A stretch of DNA of 64,000 bases from a bacterium (lineage in GTDB: Bacteria > RUG730 > JAAEPJ01), in NCBI GenBank assembly GCA_024222485.1, contig JAAEPJ010000494.1:1-64000 (forward strand), read 5' to 3'. This document shows, piece by piece, positions 25,201 to 34,427 of the stretch; position 1 is the stretch's first letter; each line of letters opens with the position of its first letter. The position numbers and the translations under genes are program-made. The notes under the pieces are model-generated. The model saw only the letters and a list, made by a program, of their open reading frames with translations, searched no databases and was not told the origin of the DNA.

Positions 25201-28200
25201 TGTATTTTTATATGTTGTATTGTCTATTATTTTGGATTTTTATAAGGATGATTCAGATGATCGTTTTTCATCTCAACTTACAGCATTAAATGATCATTTA
25301 GGTACTATTAATAAATGGGTTTATGATTTAAACAGAAGGGTGGATGCAGATAATACAGAGTTACAACGGGTTTTGGGATGGTGCCAAAAATTGCAAGATT
25401 CCCTTGTGATAAAAATTAATCTAATATATCAATCTCAGACTTTGGTGGATCCAGGTGTTCAACAAAATAATTCGAAAAATCAAAGTTCTTTAGTGGTTCA
25501 TAAATATCAAGGAAATAGCAGTAATTTAGTTGAAATAAAGAGCCAAGATACAGGTGGCTCTAGCGATGATATTAAAGTCGAAAATGAGGAGTATTCATTA
25601 GAGAATGGTTATAACGACCTTAAAAGTAACTTATTCGGTGAAATAGAAGAGAAGAAATTCGATATAGTCTCGACCAAATCTTATCAAGAATTAATGATTA
25701 TTTCACAGGCGAATCATGGAGGTTTATATTTATTAACTCTGTTAAAAATGATAAATACTAATTATAAAAAAACGCCGACTACTGTTTTAGAGTGGCAAGA
25801 GGTAGTATTTTATTTGATACTCCTTGATATTTTTCTTAAACTTCCCTTAAATGATATAGAAAGTATTAATAATAAAGTGAGCGCAGATATCCGCTCACAT
25901 AATTTGTTTCTTGATTTCAATAATCCTAGTTCAGTTTTTATGATTGATAATGATGATCCATACAGAGTGATGTTTTTTGCATTGATTGGATCATCTATAA
26001 TCTCCCTTCAAAAAGAAGAAAAGTTTAGATATTTTATACAAGATTTTTTAAATATTATAAAAAAAGATGAAAGTGAAGGGAGCAAGACAAAATTTGTAAG
26101 GTTAGATCGTGCGGGTCAAAACTTGTATGATGCTTTATTTCTTGACATAGAGTCTGATGATTTTGATTCGAACTCTGAGCCTATATATATCTCTTTGCAA
26201 AATTTTTTAAGTCAGAGTAAGTCTTTTCAAGATTTTTTAGTAGGTGTTTGGCAAAGGAGTGTCGCAGAAGATTTTGATGACAGTGAGGAGGATGTCACGG
26301 AATGGAAAAGGATTTTTTTAGGTATGATTTTGTTTCCTCTTCTTATTAATGCCCCGGCTTTTGAGTTGATGAATGATAACGAAGTTAATTATTTGGAAGA
26401 CTGGCAGGCAAGAGTTCAAGATTATAAAGCTCTTTTTAACAAGTTTCAAATAACGGTGAAAGAAATGCTAAAAAAGGCAGTACAGGTTGACCTAAATGAG
26501 AATAAGGAAGGTTCGACAGGTAAAAAGCCTTTTCAACGATACTATGGCATATACTTACAATTATTAAAAAAAGTTAACTCCTTAATTTTTATGGAAATAC
26601 AGGTCGAAGCCGATGAGGATAGTAAGGCAATAGCAAGTGAGCAGGATAGTATTTTTTATATTATAAATAAGTTTACTTATTCACCTAATACAAATGAATC
26701 TAAAAGTTCCAGTATTCAAGAAATAAAAGAAGCTAGTTCTAGAAAGAATAATAATGAATCATTAGCTATGGATAATGTGAGTACCCTTCAAGAGGAGATT
26801 GATAAGGCGTATAGGCTTGAACCTTATATAATTAGTTGTCAATTAGATTCTTATATAAAAAATACTATTAATGAGCAAATTTTATTGCTTAATGCTTTAA
26901 AAAAAAGTAAGCTATTTCTTAGCAATCTAACTGAAATATCAATAGATAATTTTGTGGAATCTGAGTTTTTTGTAGAAGAATTTTATAGTAATATATTATT
27001 TCTACTTATCTTCTTAAAAAATATGATTGATATCCCTCGAGAAGAAAGGTCTTTTGTATTCTCTGAATTTGTGGCGAATTTGTTCAAGGAGAGATTGTTT
27101 GATAGGATTGAAGCATATTTAAAGGGAGCTAGATATAAGCTTTTTCAACTAGGTATTCCAGCAAATAATGATACTGATTTCCATTATTTTTATCGACACT
27201 TTAGCTATTTGATTTTGGTTTCTCAATGGTTTAATAAAATCCACCCTTTGACTTCTTCAAAAGAAGTTAAGGCTATTAGTAATAGCTATGAGGGGGCATT
27301 TAACTCAATCGTACGTGCAAATACTTTAGATTATATGCGTAATCTATTGAGGTCGCATTTTACCTTGAGTAAAGTTTGGGCTCGTCACGAAAATAAATAT
27401 TATCAGTATTATCAAGGCTTGCTATCTCAAATATCTTATAAAATGTTACTTGAGTCTAATCAAATATATTTGTCTCAATTATCTAAACTGTTTTATCAGC
27501 AGTCTAATAATATGGATTCTCTCCTGTTTTGTATTATGGATCCTAGTAATATTGAGGATGCATATATATATGTAATCTTGAAGAGTTTAGCAAATACTGG
27601 ATCTTTTTCTTTTTTATGCAATATTTTGCACAGAGAAAAGGAGGTATATCCACATTATGTTTCTTTAGAAGATCGGTTTCAGAGTACTTTATTTTTATTA
27701 ATTTTAATTCATGTTTTGCAGGAATATAGTTTGGAAAATCCTAATATAGAGTTCTCTTATTTAAAATTTATGCAAGATCTTAAATTTTTTACTGATCTTT
27801 TAAGGAAAAACCTGAAGAAAGATCAGAAGCATTTTAATAAAAGTATGCTTTTAGCATATTCTGATGCATATGCTAAATTATGCTTGCAATGGCTTAATGA
27901 AGTTTGTAATAAACTTCCAAATTATGACACAGCGAAGACCCCTAATAATTTAAAAAAGTTAAAAAGTAATAAGCAGCGCAAAGGTAATAATAAAAAAAGT
28001 AAAGGTAAGTTCAGTAAAAATAAACAATCAGTAGTCAAAGGTAATAATAAGAAGAAAAAAATAAAGAATAAAAAAGGTCAAGGTAAGAAAGTTAATCCTA
28101 AACACCCCCCTAAAAAACAACTTAATAAAAGTGATAAGACTAAAGTTATTAGAACGGATATGCATAAAAATTCAACAAAGTCGAAACATTCTAAGAAAGG

Positions 28201-31200
28201 AAAGAAGCAGAAAATTAAGAGTGTTGGAAAGTCAAAGCAAATCCCGCATAAAAGTGGAAAGAGTAAAGTTATCAGAACGGATACGAATACACATGAAAAT
28301 TCAATAAAGTCTAAAGACTTTAAGAAAGGAAAGAAGCAAAAAAATAAGGGTGTTGGAAAGTCAAAGCAAACCCTGCATAAAAGTAAAAAGAGTAAAGTTA
28401 TCGGAACGGATACGAATACACATGAAAATTCAATAAAGTCTAAAGACTTTAAGAAAGGAAAGAAGCAGAAAATTAAGAGTGTTGGAAAGTCAAAGCAAAC
28501 CCCGCATAAAAGTGAGAAGATTAAAGTTATCGGAACGGATACGAATACACATGAAAATTCAATAAAGTCTAAAGACTTTAAGAAAGGAAAGAAGCAAGAA
28601 AATAAGAGTGTTGGAAAGTCAAAGCAAACCCCGCATAAAAGTGAGAAGATTAAAATTATCGGAACTAATACGAATACGCATAAAAATTTAACAAAGCCAA
28701 AACACTATAAGAAAGGAAAGCAGCGGGAAGTTAAGGATGTAGTAAATCAGAAATCTAGTCGAGGGAGTATGACTAAAGGAACGGTCTTTAATAGTAATAA
28801 AAAGTCAATAACTCCTATTGGATCTATACTTAAAACTTCTATAATGAATCTTAATGCACAAGTCAATATAGAGCTTAAAGTAAAACTAATAAAGCCATCG
28901 CTAAGGTATAATGCGTCAAATGATCTAGGAAGGAACCAGGAAAATCTATCATCCCTGAATAATAAAGTAGATAATGTATTAAATAAACCAACGAAACCAC
29001 CATTAAAGAAGCCTTCCTTAGGTAATGGAGTAACTCAGTGGGAAAACTCACTAAAATTAAGTAATTCCTTAGGTGATTCGTTCGTGAATCAATCCAACCC
29101 ATTACTCCCAAATAACAAAGCAGTTGATTCTTTAGGTACTACAATGGGTCCATTCCTCTATAATAATCCAGATAATTTTTTAGCCAAACCAATGAAACCA
29201 CCAATACCACATAAGAAAATAGTAGATGTGTCAGATAATAAGGAAATGACTCAAGATATAATTGAAAACAAGGTTAAGCCGAACCATGAAATAGTGCTAA
29301 TCAAACCTACTGTAACCCAGAAAGAACAGAAGAGTGATAGTCAGGTTACTATTTGGAGTGGTAGCAATAGTAGTAACAGTAGTAATATTCAACAATCACT
29401 TAGCTTGGATCAAGCAGGGAGTAGGATTAAAAAGCCTTCATGGTTTGTTTCCAACACCAAAAAAGTAAATTTAGCTAAGAAAAATTTTGATTGTTTGTTA
29501 AACTCTTTTATTTTTATAAATAGAATGAGGCAGCAATATTTTGACAGTGATACTACTACTACTTCTAATCAATACGGGAATACTCTTTCTATTGATAATT
29601 CGAAGTTGTTATCCTTTAAAAATAAGGAAGATTCTATCATCGCATATTTATATGATAATATTTTTTCAGCTGATTTTTTGAATATTTTTGTTGATTTTTA
29701 TAAGGATAAGCTACCTGAGACAAAGCAGAATAGTTTTGTTCTTGAGGTATTAGAGGGTATAGGTATTCAGAAGGATGATAAAGAGGTTATCACCTACTAT
29801 ATTAGCAGATATATTGAAAATATGGGGAAAAGCAGAGTAATAGATGAAGTTTATCCCTTACTATTTATAATTTTTAGTCAATATTTATTTTTAGGAAATG
29901 GTGTTAGTATTTTGTGGTTGACAAATGAGTGGACTCATCTAAAAAAGGAGAAGCCGACTCGAAATCTATCAGCAAATTTACAATGTTTTTTTGCGATATG
30001 TTATTTATTCCAAAGAATGGAAAAATATGACAAAGAACGAAAATTTTTGCAACACTTTCTTGGAACTTTAACTAGGAATCTAAAAAGTTCAATCGTCGAA
30101 TATTTAACAGGGAACTACGAGTATTCTCGTTATATCAAAATACTTAAGTCAGAGTTTTTGATGATAATTATATTAGATATCTTAAGAGGTGATAAAAAGG
30201 CTCAAGAGCTAGATGAAGATTTAACTAAGCTATCAGCCAAAGTTTTTTTGATTCTAAGGCTTATTGAGAAAAATAATAATCTATTACCTCTTTATAATCC
30301 TTATTTTTATCATATAGTGTTGCCTCCTTTACTCTTTTCTAGTTTTTTGTCTAAAAGGTGGGAACAAGAATATAAAAAAAAGGAGGAAGCTTATAAAAGT
30401 ATCATATCTCCTTTTACGGTGATTTTAAGTAATATTTTAGCTAATTTAAACAACAGGACTCAGTACCACCCTTTATCCCGAAAAGATAAACAAAATATTA
30501 AACAATTTATTCAAAAATTTAACCCTAATATTATTCTCCAAGGTACAGAGACACAGGTGTCAATAGTATCGAAGATATTTAGCAAAAAGCTGTTTATTAA
30601 TTTTGAAAATAATAAAAAGTGGCTTACGAATAACTGGAGTGATTTGAGTAAGAATGCAACTCCTAAAAAATTAAATTTTTTTATAGACACATATATGTTT
30701 GTACAGAAAATCGCAGTTGTTGATGAATGTCAGCAATTTTTAGTTTTTATTTTAGAGGAATTGGCATCTTCCAAGCAGGGAAATTTATCGTACTCTTATG
30801 GCTTTGCAGAATTATCAACAAGTTCTTTAAAAGATTATCAAGAATATTTTTTAACTTTGATATTAATATCTGTTTTTCAAAGAATACCTGAAGATCAAAG
30901 AATAGCCGAAGTAATTAAATGTTTAGATGACTTTTTTGGGTATAGCCTTTTTACATATCAATCCTTGTTTTGTAGTATTGATAATATTAAATTATATACT
31001 GCGGAAAAAAAGATAGCTAACTATCAGCAGTTTTCTAATTTTTTGCTTAATAAAATTTATGAAGTTCAGAAAGCAAAGATAGCAGAGAATAAGAATAACT
31101 TGATAGGTGATTCTAGCGATGTGTTAGAGAATAATAGTGATTTAATAGATGACTCTTACGATATTTTAGAGGATAATAAAAGTGATATGAAGTATGATAA

Positions 31201-34200
31201 TATAGATATTGAATATATTAATAGTGATCGATCCTCTGATTCTAATTTATGGAAGACCAATTCTCCTGAAGAAAAACTGGCAAAGCTATTGCAAAAAGAT
31301 AGGCGAAATAACCCAAAAAAAGTTATTACGATAACCCAAGATAGGGGCCATTATTTTTTTAAACATAATGAAAGCAAGAAAGAGGCATATAAAGTTGGCT
31401 ATTGTGCTTTGTATGCTTTAGCAAGAGCTATACTAGAAGACGAAGGCGAAGATATTGATCTCACTTATAGTTTTGATTTTATGCTTATTTGGGAAATGCT
31501 TTTAACTTTTTCTGTTGTTGTAAATAATGCGGCTTTTTATGAGAAGCCAGGGACATTCATAGATGCAGGTTCTTTGGAAAAATTTGCTAAGGTGCTGGGG
31601 TATGATTTAATAATACAAGAGCGAGATGTTGTTTCTCAAGCGGCTTTGCAACAAGTTGCATCTACCTGGAGAAATGATCTAGAGAATGATTTTCATCGGC
31701 AAATGAAAAAGGTAACAGCATCCTCTCTTGGAGAAAACCCTTGGGGTGATGCTAATCAACAGTTTCAAAATTTTTCTACAGTTGCTAATACTCATCAAGT
31801 TCCCGGCAATACGGAAAGAGATTACAAGCTATATAACCAGTTTAAAACTTCTGCTGATCAGCAGTCTGGGCCTAGGAATATCTTAGGATTTAGCGATGAT
31901 GATAGTGTGCTTTTTTATTCGGAGATAGTACAGAAATTAAAGTTTTTACAGTTTATTCCCCATATTTACATCAGGCAATTTGGACATCTATGGAGCATGG
32001 AAAATGATTCAAATAATAAGAAATATTTCCCAATAAAAAGAATCTCTCATTTTAGCGGAGCTGTTATGGGGGTAGAATATTTGGTGGCTAAACTTCCATT
32101 AAAACCAGCAATATTGACGCTTAAAGAAATGGAGAATGATGTGCCAAATAATTTTGTACAGATAGGTTATAACCAACAAACACATAATAATAAAGATCAA
32201 GAAAGGTTATTAGAACTTGAAGAGCAATATATTCAAGCACATAAAGTTCCTTTTGGTAATTTTGAGGATAATTTTAATTTTCAGAATATTGACTTTTCTA
32301 TTGTTGTAAGGGATGTGATGCAAGATATTACTGAAGTTAATAGTGATAAAGGATTTAATTTTCAATTGAATCGGTTGCTTGATTATGAATCGACAGAAAA
32401 GGAGTCCTTAGACCTTGAGAGAGTGATGGATATTATTTCGTATGCTAAAAAGAATGATAATAAAGAAGTGCTGCAGAAAGAAGCAGTTTTTACCTTGAAT
32501 ATGTTAATTTTATTTGGCTATTTTAAAATATGGGGATACCAAGGGCAAAGAGAGGATTTTAAAAATAATTTTATATCTCAATTTTTAACGCATGAAGATC
32601 GTGAGCTTAGTGATGGTGGAAACCATGAAAAAGCACTGAGAAGTAGTGGCGTATTGCAAAAGCTTGTTTATGAAAGTAGAGCTAAGATTAATGCTTTAAT
32701 TAATAAGATTAGAAGTAAGGATGATGAGGAAGAGAGTATCGGAGAGTTGAAGTTATTAGTAGAAGAAATTCTTGCTATAGCCGCACAAGCTGTACAAGTT
32801 GAGGATGGTAATACATTGAGTGTTGAGAAAGAGGTAGGTGTTTTTTTTAGCCCTGATCTTTTTAACTATCAAAAGCTAGAGTTGGGTTATTTAGGAGTAG
32901 AATATCCTGACTTAAATAATAATAATATTTCTAGAATTAGAATGGAAAGACTTGAAAATATGATTAAAGATGCTATTTATGTCAGTGATGAGTTCCAAAA
33001 TTTACCTGCTAAGTTTTTAAATTTATTAATTTCTTTTCAAGTAGAAGTTGGTTGGCAATATTTGAAGTTAAAAGTTAATAACGAGAATCAAACAGATGAG
33101 CAGCTTTTAAAAACTGCTCAAGAAGAAGCGAGGGTAGTTTTTTGGGAGAAAAAAGGAAGTGATTTGTTTGAACTTAACAGGCTTAGAGGATATTTATCTA
33201 TGTTATTAGATATTGAGAAAGGGGAAAAAAAGGTATTTACTAGGTTTGAGGTCCGTGCGATAAAATTGGGAATGATTAAACTTGAGAAATATCTTAGAGA
33301 GGAAAGGATTAAGCATGGAGTTAATAAAGAATATACAGAAGCTAACCTTTTTAAGTATTTTCCTAAGATAAAAGCAATACTTGCTAAGCATCAAAAAGGC
33401 TCGTATCGCAGTATCCTTTTACCAATTAATAATGAGATTTATAACACAATTGAAAATAAGATCAATAATGAGTCTATGGGTACAGAGATTTATTTGATGG
33501 GAGTATTGTCTATGAATGACTCTCTTTTAACGAATGTAAATATTAAATACATACCTAATAAGGAGTTTTTGAAATATATTATGAGCAAGGAAGCAAGCTT
33601 AGTTGATAAGAAACTATTTGCAGCTTTTAGGAAAAGTGGACAGATAGTAATAGCTAGAAAGGATGGTAAATACTTGGCGTGTGATTTGGCTGTAGGCGGA
33701 AGTATTCAGAAAGAGCTTCTTGGTTTCAATAGTAATAGAATGAATATTTTTGATAATACTGTTTTTGAGCAAGCGGAACAGGTTGAGCACATAGCAGAAA
33801 GTATTAATATTATTTTTGATATTATTTTGGCACAACAAATTAAATCTTTAACAGCAAAAGAGGATATACAAGAAAATAATGCTATGGATAAAATAGAAAA
33901 TATGTATAATACACTAATTAAGAATACTGTCAATAGTAAGAATATTAAGCAAGTAAAATATCAAGATCTCATTAATATTTACTTAGCAACAAATAGTAAG
34001 ATCAATATTTTTGAAAATGTGCCTAACCCTAATTTTATCATAAGAAGTATTATTCATGAAACGGCTGAAAATGGATTTACAGTATGTCGAAAATTTGAAA
34101 ATAATAAGCTTATATCTCTTGAGATAAGTATGCCGGGGATCCCTAACTATAAATTAACGCCAAATTTTACCTTTAAGATAAAGCAAGGTGTGGTTGCTAT

Positions 34201-34348
34201 GAAAAAAGGCAATCATCTATTATGCGGAGATATTTTAGCTTCATTAATTAATATGTTGCCACCATTTCGTTTGAAACGATTGGAAGAAGAGCTAGAGCTA
34301 AGGCAAGAAGATTTAGAATTGATTGAAAAATTTGCTAGATCAGCTTAG
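22202..34348 (+). CDS. Giant exported protein (4048 residues) with N-terminal Tiki/ChaN-like module
   Basis: I know no name for it. An ATG at 22202 follows AGGAG by five bases. A longer GTG start would add 12 residues before the signal. Residues 17-36 form a signal peptide ending in VYA. Residues about 50-500 form a module: VYLINDLHCHYQVQ (His76), IGVEGNSGLID, YGIEDSPLYQ, RYSRNET and VLIVGGYHSKKIK (near 455). These recall the D/E-H and terminal GGxH motifs of the Tiki/ChaN/TraB hydrolase-like fold (inference). LLCHEGTER (His790) is a second histidine-rich motif. Residues about 1930-2190 are Lys-rich with five tandem repeats, then a Pro/Asn/Ser-rich linker to about 2420. Near the end, GYCALYAL (Cys3068) and FGHLWSM (His3262) could be a papain-like Cys/His pair. 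Much of the rest looks helical. The partial gene at 58025 shares the N-terminal module. One frame is open for 12.1 kb. Confidence 0.9.
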   Translation: MICNKPKYYFSFLMKKISLILCFSLLILNMNNFVYAKEASSAIKETSLILPDTMGKIVAVFQGQTNKKVYLINDLHCHYQVQANIADFLDFLDDTHPQGLLIGVEGNSGLIDNNRFKFMPDGRLKNKVMDTLLKKGLITGWEKYADKNKSAFIYGIEDSPLYQNNFNQLYQNLTYYDFIADLKNKVTDIMNSGSRLLFSQPIKDLEQQKLLYERGEISFDDWIDILLAAKKEVKVDFNTTNLELVSESSKIKKILDYEVLYVEVGDFIKKLYPYLKKREKENLTRLKTKNIQEYYRYVGKLLQNKQIRISRNYYQFSKYLKLLSLEEKLNYFLITEESSELYYEIKKNSQIGHSKELVYCQRYLDLMTRYSRNETTERESELWEAEELVFFDRLLKLSKQISLEDYLTSNRQTVEKIVSGMQKFYRYVNQRNAVMVRNLLEQMDAQNIADSVLIVGGYHSKKIKLILRAKGISYEEILVNTLANTESIVDIKKAYIERIKEQGIWAGLSPFNGTPQLLMKLTYLAVSILSDATLRMKVSNLIGEMLNNETINLKSLQKWEKSKYYSQLQDLLSSGNVAEQNKNDLINAIVGLFKVSSEVFGALPSIIGSAIENFEKLNLEVLKLSEEIMKKLLIKDNSLLKNKMVLIPKQSLDKKFIDKSGIKKGSLNLSSLQSTVANIRAELKTLKYYNKMDNVQKAKVEANVLDEVTLEAYLKREISKDLGHKIAKEESIYNYLDLFKMQGEKNKNNATMKVLNGRLVLYCGSNIVKSISANSNLDSIINKVEFLLCHEGTERHKIIELEMSPEAAHQAVLAEDFHRQSFYHAFPAFTDYVNSEAHFKEENMAWEAIHEYYIAEYYYKGIDAYQEDNYLEASNFFGEIIPNDKDLDIVFSQDNQHLGVLMKMFEVILAMRGNPYIIDNDIQMSADILNVVISELKNFFFNNIGNNVVDLIKIPLYQYLRDSFFKESFVIKMQYFFTMFKVEVFKYEDFTDQASQVKSIVFLYVVLSIILDFYKDDSDDRFSSQLTALNDHLGTINKWVYDLNRRVDADNTELQRVLGWCQKLQDSLVIKINLIYQSQTLVDPGVQQNNSKNQSSLVVHKYQGNSSNLVEIKSQDTGGSSDDIKVENEEYSLENGYNDLKSNLFGEIEEKKFDIVSTKSYQELMIISQANHGGLYLLTLLKMINTNYKKTPTTVLEWQEVVFYLILLDIFLKLPLNDIESINNKVSADIRSHNLFLDFNNPSSVFMIDNDDPYRVMFFALIGSSIISLQKEEKFRYFIQDFLNIIKKDESEGSKTKFVRLDRAGQNLYDALFLDIESDDFDSNSEPIYISLQNFLSQSKSFQDFLVGVWQRSVAEDFDDSEEDVTEWKRIFLGMILFPLLINAPAFELMNDNEVNYLEDWQARVQDYKALFNKFQITVKEMLKKAVQVDLNENKEGSTGKKPFQRYYGIYLQLLKKVNSLIFMEIQVEADEDSKAIASEQDSIFYIINKFTYSPNTNESKSSSIQEIKEASSRKNNNESLAMDNVSTLQEEIDKAYRLEPYIISCQLDSYIKNTINEQILLLNALKKSKLFLSNLTEISIDNFVESEFFVEEFYSNILFLLIFLKNMIDIPREERSFVFSEFVANLFKERLFDRIEAYLKGARYKLFQLGIPANNDTDFHYFYRHFSYLILVSQWFNKIHPLTSSKEVKAISNSYEGAFNSIVRANTLDYMRNLLRSHFTLSKVWARHENKYYQYYQGLLSQISYKMLLESNQIYLSQLSKLFYQQSNNMDSLLFCIMDPSNIEDAYIYVILKSLANTGSFSFLCNILHREKEVYPHYVSLEDRFQSTLFLLILIHVLQEYSLENPNIEFSYLKFMQDLKFFTDLLRKNLKKDQKHFNKSMLLAYSDAYAKLCLQWLNEVCNKLPNYDTAKTPNNLKKLKSNKQRKGNNKKSKGKFSKNKQSVVKGNNKKKKIKNKKGQGKKVNPKHPPKKQLNKSDKTKVIRTDMHKNSTKSKHSKKGKKQKIKSVGKSKQIPHKSGKSKVIRTDTNTHENSIKSKDFKKGKKQKNKGVGKSKQTLHKSKKSKVIGTDTNTHENSIKSKDFKKGKKQKIKSVGKSKQTPHKSEKIKVIGTDTNTHENSIKSKDFKKGKKQENKSVGKSKQTPHKSEKIKIIGTNTNTHKNLTKPKHYKKGKQREVKDVVNQKSSRGSMTKGTVFNSNKKSITPIGSILKTSIMNLNAQVNIELKVKLIKPSLRYNASNDLGRNQENLSSLNNKVDNVLNKPTKPPLKKPSLGNGVTQWENSLKLSNSLGDSFVNQSNPLLPNNKAVDSLGTTMGPFLYNNPDNFLAKPMKPPIPHKKIVDVSDNKEMTQDIIENKVKPNHEIVLIKPTVTQKEQKSDSQVTIWSGSNSSNSSNIQQSLSLDQAGSRIKKPSWFVSNTKKVNLAKKNFDCLLNSFIFINRMRQQYFDSDTTTTSNQYGNTLSIDNSKLLSFKNKEDSIIAYLYDNIFSADFLNIFVDFYKDKLPETKQNSFVLEVLEGIGIQKDDKEVITYYISRYIENMGKSRVIDEVYPLLFIIFSQYLFLGNGVSILWLTNEWTHLKKEKPTRNLSANLQCFFAICYLFQRMEKYDKERKFLQHFLGTLTRNLKSSIVEYLTGNYEYSRYIKILKSEFLMIIILDILRGDKKAQELDEDLTKLSAKVFLILRLIEKNNNLLPLYNPYFYHIVLPPLLFSSFLSKRWEQEYKKKEEAYKSIISPFTVILSNILANLNNRTQYHPLSRKDKQNIKQFIQKFNPNIILQGTETQVSIVSKIFSKKLFINFENNKKWLTNNWSDLSKNATPKKLNFFIDTYMFVQKIAVVDECQQFLVFILEELASSKQGNLSYSYGFAELSTSSLKDYQEYFLTLILISVFQRIPEDQRIAEVIKCLDDFFGYSLFTYQSLFCSIDNIKLYTAEKKIANYQQFSNFLLNKIYEVQKAKIAENKNNLIGDSSDVLENNSDLIDDSYDILEDNKSDMKYDNIDIEYINSDRSSDSNLWKTNSPEEKLAKLLQKDRRNNPKKVITITQDRGHYFFKHNESKKEAYKVGYCALYALARAILEDEGEDIDLTYSFDFMLIWEMLLTFSVVVNNAAFYEKPGTFIDAGSLEKFAKVLGYDLIIQERDVVSQAALQQVASTWRNDLENDFHRQMKKVTASSLGENPWGDANQQFQNFSTVANTHQVPGNTERDYKLYNQFKTSADQQSGPRNILGFSDDDSVLFYSEIVQKLKFLQFIPHIYIRQFGHLWSMENDSNNKKYFPIKRISHFSGAVMGVEYLVAKLPLKPAILTLKEMENDVPNNFVQIGYNQQTHNNKDQERLLELEEQYIQAHKVPFGNFEDNFNFQNIDFSIVVRDVMQDITEVNSDKGFNFQLNRLLDYESTEKESLDLERVMDIISYAKKNDNKEVLQKEAVFTLNMLILFGYFKIWGYQGQREDFKNNFISQFLTHEDRELSDGGNHEKALRSSGVLQKLVYESRAKINALINKIRSKDDEEESIGELKLLVEEILAIAAQAVQVEDGNTLSVEKEVGVFFSPDLFNYQKLELGYLGVEYPDLNNNNISRIRMERLENMIKDAIYVSDEFQNLPAKFLNLLISFQVEVGWQYLKLKVNNENQTDEQLLKTAQEEARVVFWEKKGSDLFELNRLRGYLSMLLDIEKGEKKVFTRFEVRAIKLGMIKLEKYLREERIKHGVNKEYTEANLFKYFPKIKAILAKHQKGSYRSILLPINNEIYNTIENKINNESMGTEIYLMGVLSMNDSLLTNVNIKYIPNKEFLKYIMSKEASLVDKKLFAAFRKSGQIVIARKDGKYLACDLAVGGSIQKELLGFNSNRMNIFDNTVFEQAEQVEHIAESINIIFDIILAQQIKSLTAKEDIQENNAMDKIENMYNTLIKNTVNSKNIKQVKYQDLINIYLATNSKINIFENVPNPNFIIRSIIHETAENGFTVCRKFENNKLISLEISMPGIPNYKLTPNFTFKIKQGVVAMKKGNHLLCGDILASLINMLPPFRLKRLEEELELRQEDLELIEKFARSA
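28136..28759 (+). repeat. Five tandem 123-129-bp coding repeats in the giant gene
   Basis: Units begin at 28136 (123 bp), 28259, 28388, 28517 (129 bp each) and 28646 (partial, diverged). The encoded 43-residue unit runs from K(S/I)KVIGTDTNTHENSIKS through DFKKGKKQ to VGKSKQTPHKS. The middle units are nearly identical in DNA, implying recent duplication, while the outer ones have drifted. The repeat is strongly basic. Confidence 0.93.
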
Positions 34349-34427
34349 AGTAAAGGGGCATTTGTATAGATATCAATGTGAAATAAATGTCAATTATTAC
34401 ATTACTTAAAATATTAAAGAAAAATTT

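Noticed and set aside
28136-28759. CRISPR-like array
   Set aside because: The repeats are 123-129 bp, contiguous, and in frame within a coding sequence, without spacers.
28875-29111. Minus-strand reading frame of 78 codons inside the giant gene
   Set aside because: It lies opposite a continuous, well-supported coding frame, with no ribosome site or recognisable motif.
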